From Perilla frutescens (taxonomy: Eukaryota > Streptophyta > Magnoliopsida > Lamiales > Lamiaceae), in assembly GCA_026008535.1 (NCBI GenBank), contig BRKX01000006.1, positions 1,324,501 to 1,388,500 on the forward strand: a DNA stretch of 64,000 nucleotides. The letters are read 5' to 3'. The notes beneath the pieces were generated by a model. The model was not told where the DNA came from and did no database searches. It saw nothing but the letters and a program-made list of their open reading frames with translations. The translations under genes were made by a program, and so were the position numbers. Positions 12,185 through 24,974 of this stretch are shown piece after piece (position 1 is the stretch's first letter; every line of letters starts with the position of its first letter).

Positions 12185-12470
12185 CCTTATGTGCCCCACT
12201 TGGTGTCCATTATGAATTTTGTTAGTTTTAATTTTTTTGTTATCTTAAATTTTAACTTCTTGTGGTTTTATTTATTTAATGGTTATAATTGACTATTTAG
12301 TATATTATTTTTATTTTTAGTTAATGATTGATTATTGTGGTTCATTTTTTCGTAATTGGGATGTATAGTTTTCAAATTTTCAATTCCTAGAAAACAATTA
12401 ATGTTGATTTAGGTTTGATTATATTATAATCATTTATATTTTATAATGAATATTATCGGGATAATGGAGT
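12185..12470 (+). mobile_element. AT-rich MITE family A, diverged copy 3
   Basis: It begins near GTGCCCCACTTGGTGTCC and carries TTAGTTAATGATTGATTATT, then TGTGGTTCATTTTTTCG, then a GTTTGATTATATTATAATCA block, in the order of family A. It is the most diverged copy, and the AGGGTTT motifs are lost. Confidence 0.45.
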
Positions 12471-14326
12471 TGGAAATGTAACACAAGAATGAGACATGAA
12501 AGATGAATTAGAGAATCTCATTATTAGGAGATTTTCCTCGAAGAAAATAGAGGATTAATAATTCAGTCTCCGGTGGGTTACAAGATTCAAAATCTCGGCT
12601 CCGCCGTTCTAAAAAATAAGTGATTCAAGGTGAAGTTTCGTAAAGAATACTCTTATCATATAAGGAAAGAAGATATTGATCTTATCCCATGAGAACACGT
12701 GAAAGAATTGTACGTAATCGATTATAACGATCAAATTCACAATTTGTCACGTGTATATGTAGAGAGGGATACACGTATATATGGATGTTGGATGAAAATC
12801 ATATCATACATTCACACATTTTTCAATTTAGCCTTTAGTTTTTTTTTTCTTTATTTGTTAGTGTAGCTCTTGAACCTTATGTCCACATGTTGTGGGGTTT
12901 ATGTTTTATGCATTTGGAGCCAATGTAACTTTTTTATTTCATAATTACAGAAGATTTTTTAAGTAATATATAACAATGAATTGTAACTTAATAATGGACA
13001 AAAATTCGTATTACAAAATTAGCTTACAATGAAATGAAAATAAATACCGAACTTTTAACAGATATAAGTAAATGAATACATTTTGGGATTTTTTTATTAT
13101 ATTTTTAGAAAATTATAGTAGTTCATTTTTATTATACTTTGAACGTGGATGCAAAATTTAGTTCTATAATAATAGTTTTGAATAGTTGCATAACTTAGTA
13201 ATATAATTTTCTACTATATAAAAAACATTTATCGTTTATATCAAACAAATAATTATTTTAAATATTTTATTGACGTATTCTATTTTTATTTTGGTTCCGC
13301 TTTTATTTTTCTACAAAATTTGATTTTAATTACTAAAAATGACAAAATAGTATTATAGAATACAACTACACGTAAATTTATGGATAAGTTACTTTATATA
13401 CCACAAATTATCGAAGATTAACAAAAATATCAAGAAATATGACTTATTACACCACATATTCCAAACTCTTGATAAGTTAATAAACTGTTGAAGCGAGAAA
13501 TCGAAACGGTCTCGGAATTCCATCTGGAATAATGATTTCTAATTTCTAAACAAGTGATAAGAATGTGCAAAAATGAATAAGCACGAGATTCGTCGTAAAA
13601 TTACACCGCGCCCATGAGACCATGCTCGAGAACTTGAAAACCGCAGAGATCACGACACACAGTTATTAAATTAAGTGATAAAAAAGTGCAGATGCAAATG
13701 TACCACGCCACCCTTTGCTGCGTTTTCACGTAAATAATGAATCACGGAAAAGGACATAACCAGACTGCATTTCTGACCAGAAAAATCACCACCATTAAAT
13801 GAAAAAAAACCAAATTCAATTCAAGACTGCCAGGGGCAATCCTGTCATTTCACTCCTGATACAATCTGATAAAAGCGAGCAAGCAAGCGCAAATCTATGG
13901 TCTCAATTCAGTCGGTTTGTGGGGGCGTGTGACATTGGTAGAGAAATCGAGAAAGCAATTCATTTAATTTCATTTCCCCCTAAAATTAAATAAAATGGTC
14001 ACACAACTATTGGAAAAACAATATTCAATTTAAATTAAATTAATCCCAAAATAACGCCCCCCACCCCCTTCCTTTTCATTTTCACACCCAAAAAAAGGCC
14101 AAGAGGAATGGAAGTGTAGAGAGAGAGAGAGAGAAAAAGATCATCACAAATCTCATCTATTCATTTCTCACTGCTTCTTCTCTGGCGTTGTTGTTTTTCC
14201 TGTACATATGTTTTCTTCTTAGCCTAATTTTTCGATTTTTTTTACCTTATTAATTATTTCTCACCGTCAAATCAAGGGATAGATTTGTGTTTTTTCCCCC
14301 CTTATCTCATCTTTTGATTTTGGGCG
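12471..14326. other. Upstream region of the ERF gene
   Basis: No supported gene. Sequence from about 12470 to 12800 is less AT-rich and may be decayed repeat. The 64-codon frame at 13799-13993 lies directly upstream of the ERF gene and is not protein-like. A GA tract at 14119-14134 and a pyrimidine-rich stretch probably belong to the ERF promoter or 5' leader. I could not pick a convincing TATA box. Confidence 0.5.
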
Positions 14327-15010
14327 ATGCGGCGCGGCAGAGCGGCGGCGGCGAGGCAGGCGGAGGCGATTCACGGAGGAGAGGTCAACGGATCTGGCGT
14401 TTCTAAGGAGGTCAGATTCCGCGGCGTCAGAAAGAGGCCGTGGGGGCGATTCGCGGCGGAGATCAGAGACCCGTGGAAGAAGACGCGTGTTTGGCTCGGC
14501 ACGTTTGACTCGGCGGAGGACGCCGCCCGAGCCTACGACGCCGCCGCCCGCTCGCTCCGCGGGCCCAAGGCCAAGACGAACTTCCCGGTCCCCGCGAACG
14601 GCGGCGTTCCCCCCGATTTCAACCCTCGAAACCCTAATCAGCCACAGATCAATAACAACCCTAACGATGCGTTCATGGACTCCAGATTTTACTCTCAGGA
14701 GCACCATATAATCGCGCAGCAGAGACCGACCTCGAGCGGCATGAGCAGCACCGTCGAGTCGTTCAGTGGGCCCCGCCAGCAGCTGCCCCTCCCGCCGCCG
14801 CCCCAGCAGCAGAGGAGGTACCCGCGCTCGCCGCCGGTGGTTCCCGATGACTGTCGCAGCGATTGTGATTCTTCCTCGTCCGTGGTTGATGATACCGAGT
14901 GTGACATCGCCTCTTCCTCCTGTAAAAAACCCCTGCCTTTTGATCTTAACATGCCGCCGGTCGCCGACGCCGATGTGGACGAGCTAGCTTGCACGGCTCT
15001 CCGGCTCTGA
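14327..15010 (+). CDS. AP2/ERF transcriptional repressor with C-terminal EAR motif (ERF group VIII-like)
   Basis: A 227-residue, intronless nuclear transcription factor. A single AP2/ERF domain (about residues 29-87) includes RFRGVRKRPWGRFAAEIRD, the WLGTF strand and an AARAYDAAARSLRG helix. It has the Ala and Asp typical of the ERF rather than the DREB subgroup, so GCC-box binding is expected. The middle is low-complexity Pro/Gln/Ser. The C-terminus carries PFDLNMPP (about 204-211), a DLNxxP EAR motif that in this family recruits TOPLESS-type co-repressors. Length and layout match AtERF3/4/7-type repressors of ethylene, ABA and defence responses. The first in-frame ATG was taken as the start; it sits just before the basic N-terminus. 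The exact orthologue cannot be named from sequence alone. Confidence 0.93.
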   Translation: MRRGRAAAARQAEAIHGGEVNGSGVSKEVRFRGVRKRPWGRFAAEIRDPWKKTRVWLGTFDSAEDAARAYDAAARSLRGPKAKTNFPVPANGGVPPDFNPRNPNQPQINNNPNDAFMDSRFYSQEHHIIAQQRPTSSGMSSTVESFSGPRQQLPLPPPPQQQRRYPRSPPVVPDDCRSDCDSSSSVVDDTECDIASSSCKKPLPFDLNMPPVADADVDELACTALRL

Positions 15011-15071
15011 CGAGATGATGATGATCTTATCATTCGGAAGAAACCATTACCCAGATTTCTTTTTCTTTTTG

Positions 15072-15091
15072 GGGGGGCTTCTTTGCCCCCC
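15072..15091. other. GC hairpin followed by T-run in the ERF 3' UTR
   Basis: About 60 bases past the ERF stop, GGGGGGC and GCCCCCC form a perfect 7-bp stem around a 6-base loop, followed by eight Ts. It looks like a bacterial intrinsic terminator but is in a plant 3' UTR, where such a terminator does not act. It could be a local RNA structure or chance. Confidence 0.5.
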
Positions 15092-16443
15092 TTTTTTTTC
15101 TTTAGCGGAAAAAATGAAAAAAAAAAGAGAAAAAAAAATGAGAGAGAAGAATGCTCATAGATAAGGATGAATGACTGAACGTTATTAAAACTAAGAGTCG
15201 TGTCTTCTATGAGTGTCTGTTGTTTGAAGAGAATTTACTTATTTTAAATTTATAAACTCGACTGTTATCGATAATCAAGGTTGTTCTGACTCCTACATGA
15301 TCATGTTCTTGTTCGTGTTCGTGTAGTGTTTGATCTTTTCTTGATGTTCTTCGAGATGATGAGTTTAGTGTAAATCTAGCTAGAGAATCAGTTTTGTACT
15401 GGTTGCTGATAACTATGTTCTTTTAAATAGGGACCTCATTTTCACTATTGCATTCTGTTTTCATTCTGCTACTCTTAGATTTTCGGGTGCTTTTAGATGA
15501 GATTCATGTCTAAAAACTCGGGTAAGCGAGTATCATGGTGGTTTTTGCTATGTTTCTGTGCTGCTATCATGCATAAGATGAAGTCTCTGCATTATGCTAT
15601 TGCTTTTTTTTGCTCTGGGTCTATGTTTACGTATGTGGTTGTTTATTTCTTAGTTGCTTCTATGTAGATTGCTCGTCTTGCGTATATCTGTGATGACCAA
15701 GAGATGTGCTTAGAGCTTGTATTTTATTGGGTTATCAAATATGCCATACCATTGCAACTTCTTCTTCTCTCTTTGGTTTAATATGTGTGTTTTGTTTTGA
15801 TACTCTGTTATATACAATTGCCGGTTGATTGTGCTTTTGCCATGTGCTGATACCAATGAATTCAATCTGGAATCTGAATGTGTTTACTTTACTGGACTGC
15901 TTTGAGATGTTTTTTGCTCATGTCCTACTTTTATTTTTAACTGATTGTGAAGCCTTTTTATGTCATTGTTGCTGCCCTGTTTGATTTCCATTAGGTCTTT
16001 CTTTGTTGTGTTTTTGTAGTGCTCTTTACTAATTGTGAATAAAAGTGTGGAAGAATTGGTTTGATACAGGTAGCTCGAGCTCAAACTGCTCTAGCTGAGC
16101 TGCCTTGAGCTTAAGCTTGAATTGAACAGCTTTGAGTAACAGGTGAGTCGAGCTCAAACTGCTCTAGTTGAGTTGAGCTTGAGCTTGAATCGAACAGCTT
16201 AGATGTATGTCTAAGTTGTTGAATTGAAGCAGAACTAGGCTTTGGATCTCTGATCAAGTGGAAAAAGGTGTTCTTGTTTAGGCTCATCTTGTTCTTGTCA
16301 TTTACAATGATATCATGTAAAAATCATGTTGTGAATTACTTCATTTTAATGCATATAATTGCGGTAGCAGCATGAGATTCCTGAAATAGATTGCCTATCC
16401 TGTCATGTTAGTCATTAACTTGTTTTGTTTTGCTTCCATATCT

Positions 16444-16446
<3 letters not shown>
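15092..16446. other. Downstream of ERF: 3' UTR and GAGCTC-rich duplication
   Basis: No protein gene. The sequence is T-rich and mildly less AT-rich than deep intergenic DNA. At about 16070-16200 a segment of about 65-70 bp containing GAGCTCAAACTGCTCTAG and GAGCTTGAATTGAACAGCTT is repeated in tandem. Similar GAGCTCGA-type sequence is found at 61255-61660. Confidence 0.5.

Positions 16447-16489
<43 letters not shown>
16447..16489. repeat. (CT)n microsatellite
   Basis: About 21 CT units. The 92-codon frame running through it (16405-16683) is not considered a gene. Confidence 0.95.
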
Positions 16490-16491
<2 letters not shown>

Positions 16492-16913
16492 CAGTCCAAT
16501 TTTGTTGATGATTTTCTGAATTATTTGCATTTGGTTAAACCTTACAAGTCAATTTTGGCATCACGTTTCATCATCGTTTACTTTTCCAAAGCATTTATTT
16601 GTTGTGGGTTGATGGTGCTCTCCGTGTTGAATCTTGGTCAAATAATTTGTTCAGCAGCAACTGCGCAGTATCATTGGTGTTAATCACGATTAATTGTTGC
16701 TTTAAGTCAGGTTTTTATGATTGTTTATTTGAAATTCGATTATAGTGTTTTGGAGGTCACATAATCCATGAATAAATTTATGTATAATTATCTCTTCAAA
16801 CTGTGCACAATTGTCAACTTATGTATAAATTTATCAAATGTGGGTTCAACTTTGGCCCCCCTAGACACAATTATCATATACTCGTGCCATAACGTTGAAT
16901 TTGGACGATCGTT

Positions 16914-16914
<1 letters not shown>

Positions 16915-16960
<46 letters not shown>
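16915..16960. repeat. (CT)n microsatellite
   Basis: About 23 CT units followed by ATAGATATAAG. The 425 bases between this array and the previous one hold no gene. Confidence 0.95.
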
Positions 16961-16964
<4 letters not shown>

Positions 16965-17507
16965 ATATAAGATGTGATTACTAGCTGCGGGCTAGTACTT
17001 GCCTATTTAAGGGAGTTAGGACTTGATTGGAAACTTTAATACTCGAATCCTCCTAAATTCGATTACTGAAACCTGCTCACAAATCACAATCTAAACCTGC
17101 ATTTTTCAATTTATTTTACATCTATTCGTTTATTTTATAAAAGGGGATAAAAGATGAACAAATGGAGTATTTGGCTTAGTGCACTTGATTTTTTTAATCA
17201 TATTGTACAAAGCGTAATGATTCTAAGTGTAAACCAACTTGGGTTAATATTTTGATAAAATGAGGATGAATGTCAAGTAGTTATTAACGAGTATGTTATG
17301 CCGTCATAACTATGCGCTCCACCCTTGTGGACACGGGGTGTTATATCAACTCCATCAAATTAGATTATATTTGTAGTAGTGTAAAATTGAATTTTCTATT
17401 TCTAGCGGGACAAGGGTGAATTAGTCTTATATTATATTTCATTGTATTAATTTGGCTTATGTAATGCTTATGACACATCCCTAACATTCTATATTCCTTT
17501 GGTACGA

Positions 17508-17827
17508 GTCTTGTTTTGTTTTTTTACACTAGATTGCCAATTTGTTTATAAAGGCACAATATTTTGATTTTTAACCAAAAAAAAAAAACTAGTTCTCTCA
17601 TTATTTTTATGCTTTTGTGAGTTTTTTCTAACCGATTGTTTGGTGAATATTGTATATTTTCACGAAGTCTTAATTTTAGCGACTTTTTTAAAACAACTAT
17701 TATGTTTTTATGCATTGTTAGCTTGTTGCTATGCTGTTAGTGAGATCTGAAAAATCTCATGAGTTTTTATTAACATATTTAGATTTTTATTGTTAAACTT
17801 TTTTAAAATAATGATTAATGAGGCTAT
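17508..17827 (+). repeat. Dispersed repeat D, copy 1
   Basis: The ordered blocks CTTGTTTTGTTTTTTTACAC, GCACAATATTTTGATTTTTA, GATTGTTTGGTGAATATTG, TTTTTATGCATTGTTAG and GTGAGATCTGAAAAATCTCA recur at 60929-61251 in the same order and partly at 58822-58990. It is non-coding with no clear terminal structure; the open frame at 17524-17715 (-) is part of it. Confidence 0.75.
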
Positions 17828-18738
17828 AATGGAGTTAGGACATAAAAATCTTACAAATATTATTTGTAATTTATTTTAGTAAGGGAACATGGAGTGAAAA
17901 AATGGTATACATAAAAGAAAATTCCCATCTTGGTACTTTTATTTAATTGAGTTTTTTTTTTTGTTAGTTTAGTATTATGAAATATATAGAATTATTATAC
18001 TTATTTAAAAGCAAGTATATGATTAATATGACTTCATGACTAAGAATAAGATTTCTAATAATTGTGCCTGATATGACAATTTTTTTTTAAGAAAACAAGG
18101 ATTTTGCATTAAAAAGCTGAAAATAAAAGACATAATTCATTTTTTTAAATCACTCTTTTATTTTAAAAGTCAAATTACATTTGTCATAAATGTAATCAAT
18201 TAATTACTCAGACTTTTTTCATTATTTTACATTTTATTATAAGTTTTATATATGTAGACGTTTCTTGAATTGTATAATATGCTTAACTTTTTTAATTTAA
18301 TTTTTTTTCTTAATTGAATTGTCCTTGATACTTATTTCTTAAATTTAAAATAATGCATGGCTTTGAGGTTGTAATTTTTAATCAAATTAAACCAGAAAAT
18401 AGATGACTTGCATCATTAAATATTATTCATCAATTATATACTAAAATGAGATAATTAAGTAGTTTTCTTTAGCATTGCAAAACTATGAAACAAATACAAC
18501 TTGGTATTTAAAAATTCAATTGAGGATCATCAATGAATTTTCGAACATTTTCAATCTTCCTAAAGATATTAATTGTAATTATCCAATTTAATTAGTATAA
18601 TATTAACTCTATTTTAATTTAAAGATTTTAATTCTATAAGTCAATTGAATATATTAAAATTAAAAATATTTTTAAATTTAAAAATTAAAATGTTTTTATG
18701 TTTGCAATTTCAATTATATGAAATATATTAAAAACAAT
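17828..18738. other. AT-rich intergenic DNA
   Basis: Very AT-rich with no coding signal and no repeat that I could place. Confidence 0.6.
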
Positions 18739-19349
18739 TGTAGTGGCTATTTTTCGTCAGCCCATTATGCTGGTCCATGTGGATTAAACGTTGTCGTTTA
18801 ACTGAGCAACCACATAAAGATTGGTATTTCGAATTAAATTGAATTAACCGTCCGCATTACCTAGAAGGGTTGACGTGATCAAACGAATGAGATCATGCCT
18901 CAACCGCTCCCATAATTCACGCGAACCCTAACGCTGCCTCTCTCTATAAAAGGAGACTTTCCTCCTCATTTGAGGGGTACGCTGAAATACCCACAAGCTT
19001 CACATCATACCCTAAACACATTGAATTTCTCGTTTTCTAATTTCATTATACTCTGGCGATTCAACATCTGGGCGTCGTTCTTACGATCTTTTCCGATTGA
19101 ACGAAGATTCCCTCAATTTCTAGCCACGTTCTGGCTAGGGATTACTATTATTCAACTATTTAATTATTCAATTATTTCGTATTTTAACGCTTTCTACTCC
19201 TTTTCTTTTCCTGACTTGAGCGTCGGAGGCCCAACGATCGTCACCCCCCCGACGGTCTTTGGCTCTTACGGTATTTTCTGTTTTTATTTCACAGATTGGC
19301 CGCTGCTCCGAACTGAATCAATTAATTGCAGATTTCCGGATCCACAACA
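18739..19349 (+). mobile_element. Solo LTR of a Ty3/gypsy-like element
   Basis: It is bounded by TGTAGTGG at the left and CCACAACA at the right (TG...CA inverted ends). A TATA box (CTCTATAAAAGG) is at about 18943. Near the 3' end it carries TGACTTGAGCGTCGGAGG...CCCCGACGGTC, the block shared with the LTRs at 35548 and 53436. No internal domain or partner LTR is nearby, so it is probably a solo LTR. A matching target duplication was not found. The 137-codon frame at 18970-19383 lies within it and is not a gene. Confidence 0.65.
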
Positions 19350-20403
19350 ATTAACTCTCATAAATTTTAATTCCTCAAACTAAAGTTGTCCCAAATTCAA
19401 GAACCCCACTATTTTTTTTAATGAACAAATTATAATTTTTTAAACTAATAAATTAAAAAGTTTGAATAAATATATTTAAAGTCTTGAAACTAAATATATA
19501 TAAATTTGTAATTTTAAATATCTTAAATATATTTTAATCAATTAAGTCTTTAATTTTTTTAACATTTTAAACTAATTTTATACCACACCAATGAAGCGAC
19601 CAATTATTGTTATAGATAAAAAAAACTATAAATAATAGGGCTCAACAATGTAATTATAATGCGTTTCTCAGTCTTTCAATTGAGATCAGATATAAGTATG
19701 CGATTCTGTTCCTTTAACATTAAACTAAAATTTTAAAGAAAACCGATTTGCATTAGGAGGAAATGCAACTTGAAGCATATGGCCTAACATGAAGCATCAT
19801 CAAACCAAGTCATCATTTGAGAAAAGTCTGTTTAAATATTTAGATTTTTTTCATTAAATGTATTAAAAATTCAAATAAATTTATTTGAACTCCAAAATTT
19901 AGATATACATTAAACATCTGAAATTTAAATATATTAATATCTTTAAATAGTTAAATCTGCAATAGTTTGTTTTTAACTAGATTTTTATGTGAAATGTTTG
20001 GCCCATTGAACAAATAGAATATTTTCACGCATGTTATTGCTAAATTTAACGTAATTCATTTATGGCAGTATAGAAATTCTTAATTATTTTATTTAGCATA
20101 AAGTGATTAATTAATTTTTATGTTAGTTTGAGATGTTCTCTACAAATAAAAGAGATGATGAAGTGTCATTCAAGCCATGACAACTCTCCCACGATGATGT
20201 CATATTCACTTCACACAGTCCGAAGACATGACGGAGATGTATATATTATAATAATTTTCTTAAATGTGTTTTACAAATGTGTCTTTTTATTCTTAATTTT
20301 TCTCATTGTGCTTAAAATTATAAATGATTCAAATTATATTGAAATGGATTTCGGGCGGACCAATTATGTCATTTGTTTTATTGGACACAATGAATGAAAA
20401 TTT
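19350..20403. other. AT-rich intergenic DNA
   Basis: No gene supported. The frame at 20128-20397 (+) ends at the border of the copia element and has no recognisable domain. Confidence 0.55.
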
Positions 20404-20408
20404 ATTAA

Positions 20409-21815
20409 TGTTGAGGTTTTTTCGAATTAAACCACCGCATGATCTAATTGGATGTTCATTAATCCTAATGTCATGTATATCATAATTTTATGTATCTCAT
20501 ATGTTTTAATTAACCGAGTTCAATTAAACATGCATAACCGGTTTTCGATTCTACTAAAGCGGAAACATAGAATACCAAAAATGACTTACAAATTAAACGA
20601 CGGGTTGAGGACAAGATTAAAGGTCTAATCTTGCTGTTGTATGTATGAAACTCGGCGCCCCACTGTGATATTCCACTCCTTGATCTTCTGTTGTATTTCC
20701 GGACTGAATCTAGTTTCAGAGTGGGCTGAAATCTACTAAGTCGGTATGGAATCTGTGGAGATAAAGAGAACACAAGAGGAGCTGATGTCTAACCATAAAT
20801 TTTCATCCCCCACCCTCTTATATATAAGGGGGTGGGCGAAAATTAAGTGTCCCAACCCTATTGGGCTTGGGCCTCTATCCCTTTTTCCACCTACAGCCCA
20901 TTAAAGTCATATTGGGCTACAACAGGGATCTAGAAGAATATTATATTGGCCTGCTAATTTATTTAATTTCCAATATCCAATAAACTTAGGATATTGTTAA
21001 ATAAATTAAGTATTATTTTTATTCCAATAAAGAAATAATACTGACCTACCAATTTAATACATATTTCTGAATATGTCCAGCCATTCCCCGTGTTTAAGAT
21101 ATAATGCCCATTAATTAATTATGTAAGCTTCTGACAGCTATAATTAATTACTATCATATTCTTGAGTAGTACCACACAAGCTTTACTCATGTACGGAATA
21201 AATTCCACCTGCAGGGTTTCAGCATGAACTTATGTTTCCTTAAGAGGACACCATCAACCTGGCGCACCAGGACACGGTGCCCCTACATATTGCACGACCC
21301 ATCATAAATGTAAATGTTACAACCCAAGATATCGAAATTATTGATTCAATGAAAGAATCTCACCCTTTGATAAATCAAAGCTGCAAACACTACACGTATA
21401 TGTCCGCCAACATATAGGGGTTAAGAACCCGAACTCTGTGGATTCTTATTTTCTCATTTAAGGTCAGAAGAGAGAATAGAATCATAAGTAGATCCTCCTT
21501 AATACATTTGCCCGTGTATTAGAATAATCAGTTAGTCAAGACAAACTAATTATCAGATTATTCTACGGTGTACCGATGGCAGGTTCAAGACCATCTAAGC
21601 CGTGAGCTCTTTAATACATTACAAGGAACTGATGATATGATCTAACCGTGTGTTTACCCACACCATATCATCTACAATGTAAGTAAAGTGCACATACATG
21701 TAAATATAACAATTTAAATGCAAACAATGACTGCAATAGTATTCATTCTATATCATCATAAAACATCATCAATAAAGTATACAAAAGACATGTCTTCTAG
21801 TATACAAAACCAACA
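20409..21815 (-). repeat. 3' LTR of the 9.27-kb copia element
   Basis: 1407 bp, TGTTGAGG...ACCAACA on the plus strand. It contains a TATATATAAG box at about 20819-20828, the likely promoter TATA region in LTR orientation. It lacks the 55-bp duplication seen in the other LTR. Confidence 0.93.
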
Positions 21816-21825
21816 ATCTCCCACT
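21816..21825 (-). other. Polypurine tract of the copia element
   Basis: Read on the minus strand, GTGGGAGAT lies directly against the 3' LTR, the expected position for plus-strand priming. Confidence 0.8.
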
Positions 21826-21859
21826 TATACTTGAAGCATGTCTTTTAAATATAAAACAA

Positions 21860-23340
21860 ACTGGCTAACTCTCCAACTCTAACTAAAAACTCAAACGGCA
21901 ACCCCGGGTCTGCATCTCACTTTCATTTTCTCCACGTGACCGTAGAAGGTCTTAGCCGGGAGGCTCTTCGTGAATGGATCAGCCAAATTGTCCTCCGATA
22001 CAATCTTGACCACTGCCACATCTCATCTCTTAACGATTTCTCGTATAAGATGGTACTTTTTCTCTATGTGTTTACTTGCCTTATGGGCTCTGGGTTCCTT
22101 CGAATTTGCCACTGCACCCTAGTTATCACAATATACCGTGATACTCTTAGGCAAATCAGGAACTACACTCAAGTCCAACAAGAAGCTCTTGAGCCAGACG
22201 GCCTCTTTTGCAGCCTCAGAGGCAGCTACATATTCAGCCTCCATGGTGGAATCCGCAATGCATTTCTGCTTTATGCTCCTCTATGCAATGGCTCCGCCTT
22301 CCAATGTAAACACATAGCCTGAGATAGATTTACTCTGATCTTTATCGGATTGAAAATCTGAGTCCGTGTAACCCAAAGACACTAGACTATCAGAGCGGTA
22401 TACCAGCATATAATCTCGAGTCCTTTTCAGATACTTGAGTATATTCTTAACCGCAGTCCAGTGACCTTGTCCAGGGTTAGACTGATATCTGCTTACCATG
22501 CCGACTGCATAACATATATCAGGTCTAGTGCATATCATAGCATACATTAGGCTTCCCACAGCCGAAGCATATGGAACGCCCTTCATCTCATCTATCTCAG
22601 CCTGTGTGTGGGGACACATTTCCTTGGATAGATGAATTCCATGCCTGAAAGGTATAAAACCTTTCTTGGAATCCTAAATGTTAAACCTAGCTAGTACTGT
22701 GTCGATATATGTCGCTTGGGATAAGCACAACATCCTTTTCTGGCGATCTCGAATTATCTTGATGCCAAGAACGTGTCCGGCTTCTCCTAGATCTTTCATA
22801 TCAAATTGCTTGGACAACCACACCCTTATGTTAGATAATACTTTCTTACTGTTTCCAATAAGTAAGATATCATCAACATATAGCACGAGGAAAGCCATCA
22901 CGTTTCCGTCACTCTTCTTGTATACACAGCTCTCATCCGGATGCTGCATGAATCCATATGACTGGATAACCTCGTCAAACCAGATGTTCCAAGACCTTGA
23001 CGAATGCTTAAGTCCATAAATAGATCTCTTAAGCTTGCACACTAAGTGCTCTTGGCCTTTAGTAATGAAACCCTCTGGTTGCTTCATGTTGATGTTTTCC
23101 TCAAGACTTCCATTCAAGAAAGCTGTCTTGACATCTATCTGCCAAATCTCATAATCCAAATGAGCGGCAATAGACAAGAGAATCCGAGTTGACTTAAGCA
23201 TGGCTACCGACGAAAAAGTTTCCTCATAATCGATCCCTTCTTTCTGAGTATACCCTTTCGCCACCAATCTTGCCTTGAAGGTTTCAACCTTCCCGTCAGG
23301 CCCTCTCTTGCGTTTGTAGACCCACTTACACCCAATGGGT
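21860..23340 (-). pseudogene. Copia reverse transcriptase and RNase H, broken
   Basis: Minus-strand frame 22674-23267 carries RT motifs: VAKGYTQKEGIDYEETFS, WQIDVKTAFLNG, MKQPEGF, KLKRSIYGLK and the catalytic LVLYVDDILLIGNSK, followed by FDMKDLGEAGHVLGIKI. Frame 22281-22619 continues with YASAVGSLMYAMICTRPDI and the RNase H start. The rest of RNase H runs on to about 21900 only in shifted frames. The breaks between these frames show that the polyprotein is no longer readable. It serves no host function; the catalytic YVDD is kept. Confidence 0.92.
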
Positions 23341-23351
23341 TTTACCTCATC

Positions 23352-24760
23352 TTATGGTTCTACAAGTTCCCAGACTTGATTGTGATCCATAGATCTAATC
23401 TCAGATTCCATTGCAGATTTCCAAGAATCTGCATCTTTGTCTTGGTTCGCTTTGTCGTAGGTCCTGGGATCCAATTCATTTAGTCCTTCAGGGAAATCTG
23501 AAGATTCACCCAAACCAATGAATCTGTCAGGTTGGCGAACAACCCTCCCACTGCGACGAGGCAGTTCTTGTACTTCTGTGACACGTTGTGTAGTGATTTG
23601 TGGTTCCTCTTCTTGTACTGTTGGTGTCGCATTCGAATTTTCCCCTCGAAGCTCCTCAAGTACTATCTCACTTCTTAGCTTGTGATTTATTACATAGTCT
23701 TCCTCTAAGAATCGAGCATTGGTACTCATAATGATCTTCTGATCCTTAGGACTATAAAATAAACCATCTTTCGTTCCTTTGGGATATCCAACAAATAGTC
23801 TAACATCCGTACGTGGTGCCAGTTTATCAGCTTCCTTATCCACCACATGTGCTGGACTACCCCAAATCCGAAAATGTCCAAGATTGGACTTTCGTCCAGT
23901 CCAAAGTTCTGTAGGTGTAGATGAGACTGATTTTGATTGAACCACATTAAGAATATAGGCCACCGTTTCCAAGGCATATCCCCAGAATGAAATAGACAGA
24001 TCTGAATAGCTCATCATCGATCTAACCCTATCTAACAATGGTCTGTTCCTTCTCTCCGCCACACTGTTCTGTTGTGGCATTCCCAGCGCAGTCAACTGGG
24101 ATGTAATCCCATTTTCTGCTAAGTAGTCCCTAAATTCATTCGAGAGGCACTCACCACCACGATTAGACCGTAGTGATTTGATAATTTTACCTGTACATTT
24201 TTCCACTTCCGCTCTGAATTCTTTGAAAGTCTTAAAGGATTCTGACTTGCGGCGTAACAGGTATATGTATCCATACCTTGAGTAATCATCAATGAACGTG
24301 ATGAAATACTCATACCCTCCTTGATCTTGAACTGACATAGGGCCACATAAGTCAGAGTGAATTAAATCTAATACCTCTTCAGATCTATTCCCTTTATGCT
24401 TAATGGGTCGCTTGGTCATCTTACCTTCCAAACATGATTCACACAAAGGGAACGATTCTAGGACCAATGAAGACAAGGGCCCATCGTTTACTAGTCTTTG
24501 TATCCGTTTAAGATTATGTGGCCGAGCCTAAGATGCCAAAGATAAGTTTGATTCAATTCTAAAGGTTCTTTTCGTTTGTTAGGGTTTATGACCGATGTAT
24601 TCAGTAAATGCATTTGCGTAATGTTTTGCATAGGATTAAGTAAATAAAGATATCCATCCAATGTGCCAGAACAGATAAAACGTTTATCACTAAAGATAAC
24701 AACCTTATTATCAAAAGAAACAGAATATCCATCCCTAAAGAGTTTAGAAACTGAAATCAA
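23352..24760 (-). pseudogene. Copia integrase (zinc-binding region and DDE core), inactive
   Basis: The GAG-pre-integrase region (24491-24760) ends LWHLRLGHI. A frame break separates it from 23352-24476, where FPLCESCLEGKMTKRP, LIHSDLCGPM, FITFIDDYSRYGY, SLRSNRGGEC and NSVAERRNR mark the integrase core. The second catalytic Asp of the usual SDRGGE motif is Asn here (RSNRGGE), so the enzyme would be dead even without the frame breaks. After the core comes the usual FGYPKGTKDGLFYSPKD-type region and an Arg-rich RRSGR stretch leading to RT. Confidence 0.92.
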
Positions 24761-24974
24761 GTTTCACCTAAAACCAGACAAATAAAGACAATCCTTTAAA
24801 ACTAAAATCCTATCACTACTAAAAGATAAGGTTACGTCTCTCACTGCAACTGCCGCCACTTTCGTAGCATTGCCTATGTAGACTAAAATCTCTCTATCAC
24901 TCAACTGTCTTTTTGCTAGGAACCCCAGTAGCTCCAGTATCTACTACCCATGACTGAGTGGAATAAGTAGCTAA

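Noticed and set aside
14267..15033. Minus- and other-frame open frames over the ERF gene
   Set aside because: Opposite or shifted frames of a GC-rich exon; only the AP2-containing frame has domain content.
15072..15098. Rho-independent terminator
   Set aside because: The sequence is plant nuclear DNA, where such a hairpin plus T-run does not act as a transcription terminator; kept only as a structural note.
18970..19383. 137-codon plus-strand frame
   Set aside because: It lies inside an LTR, overlaps its TATA-downstream region and has no protein-like features.
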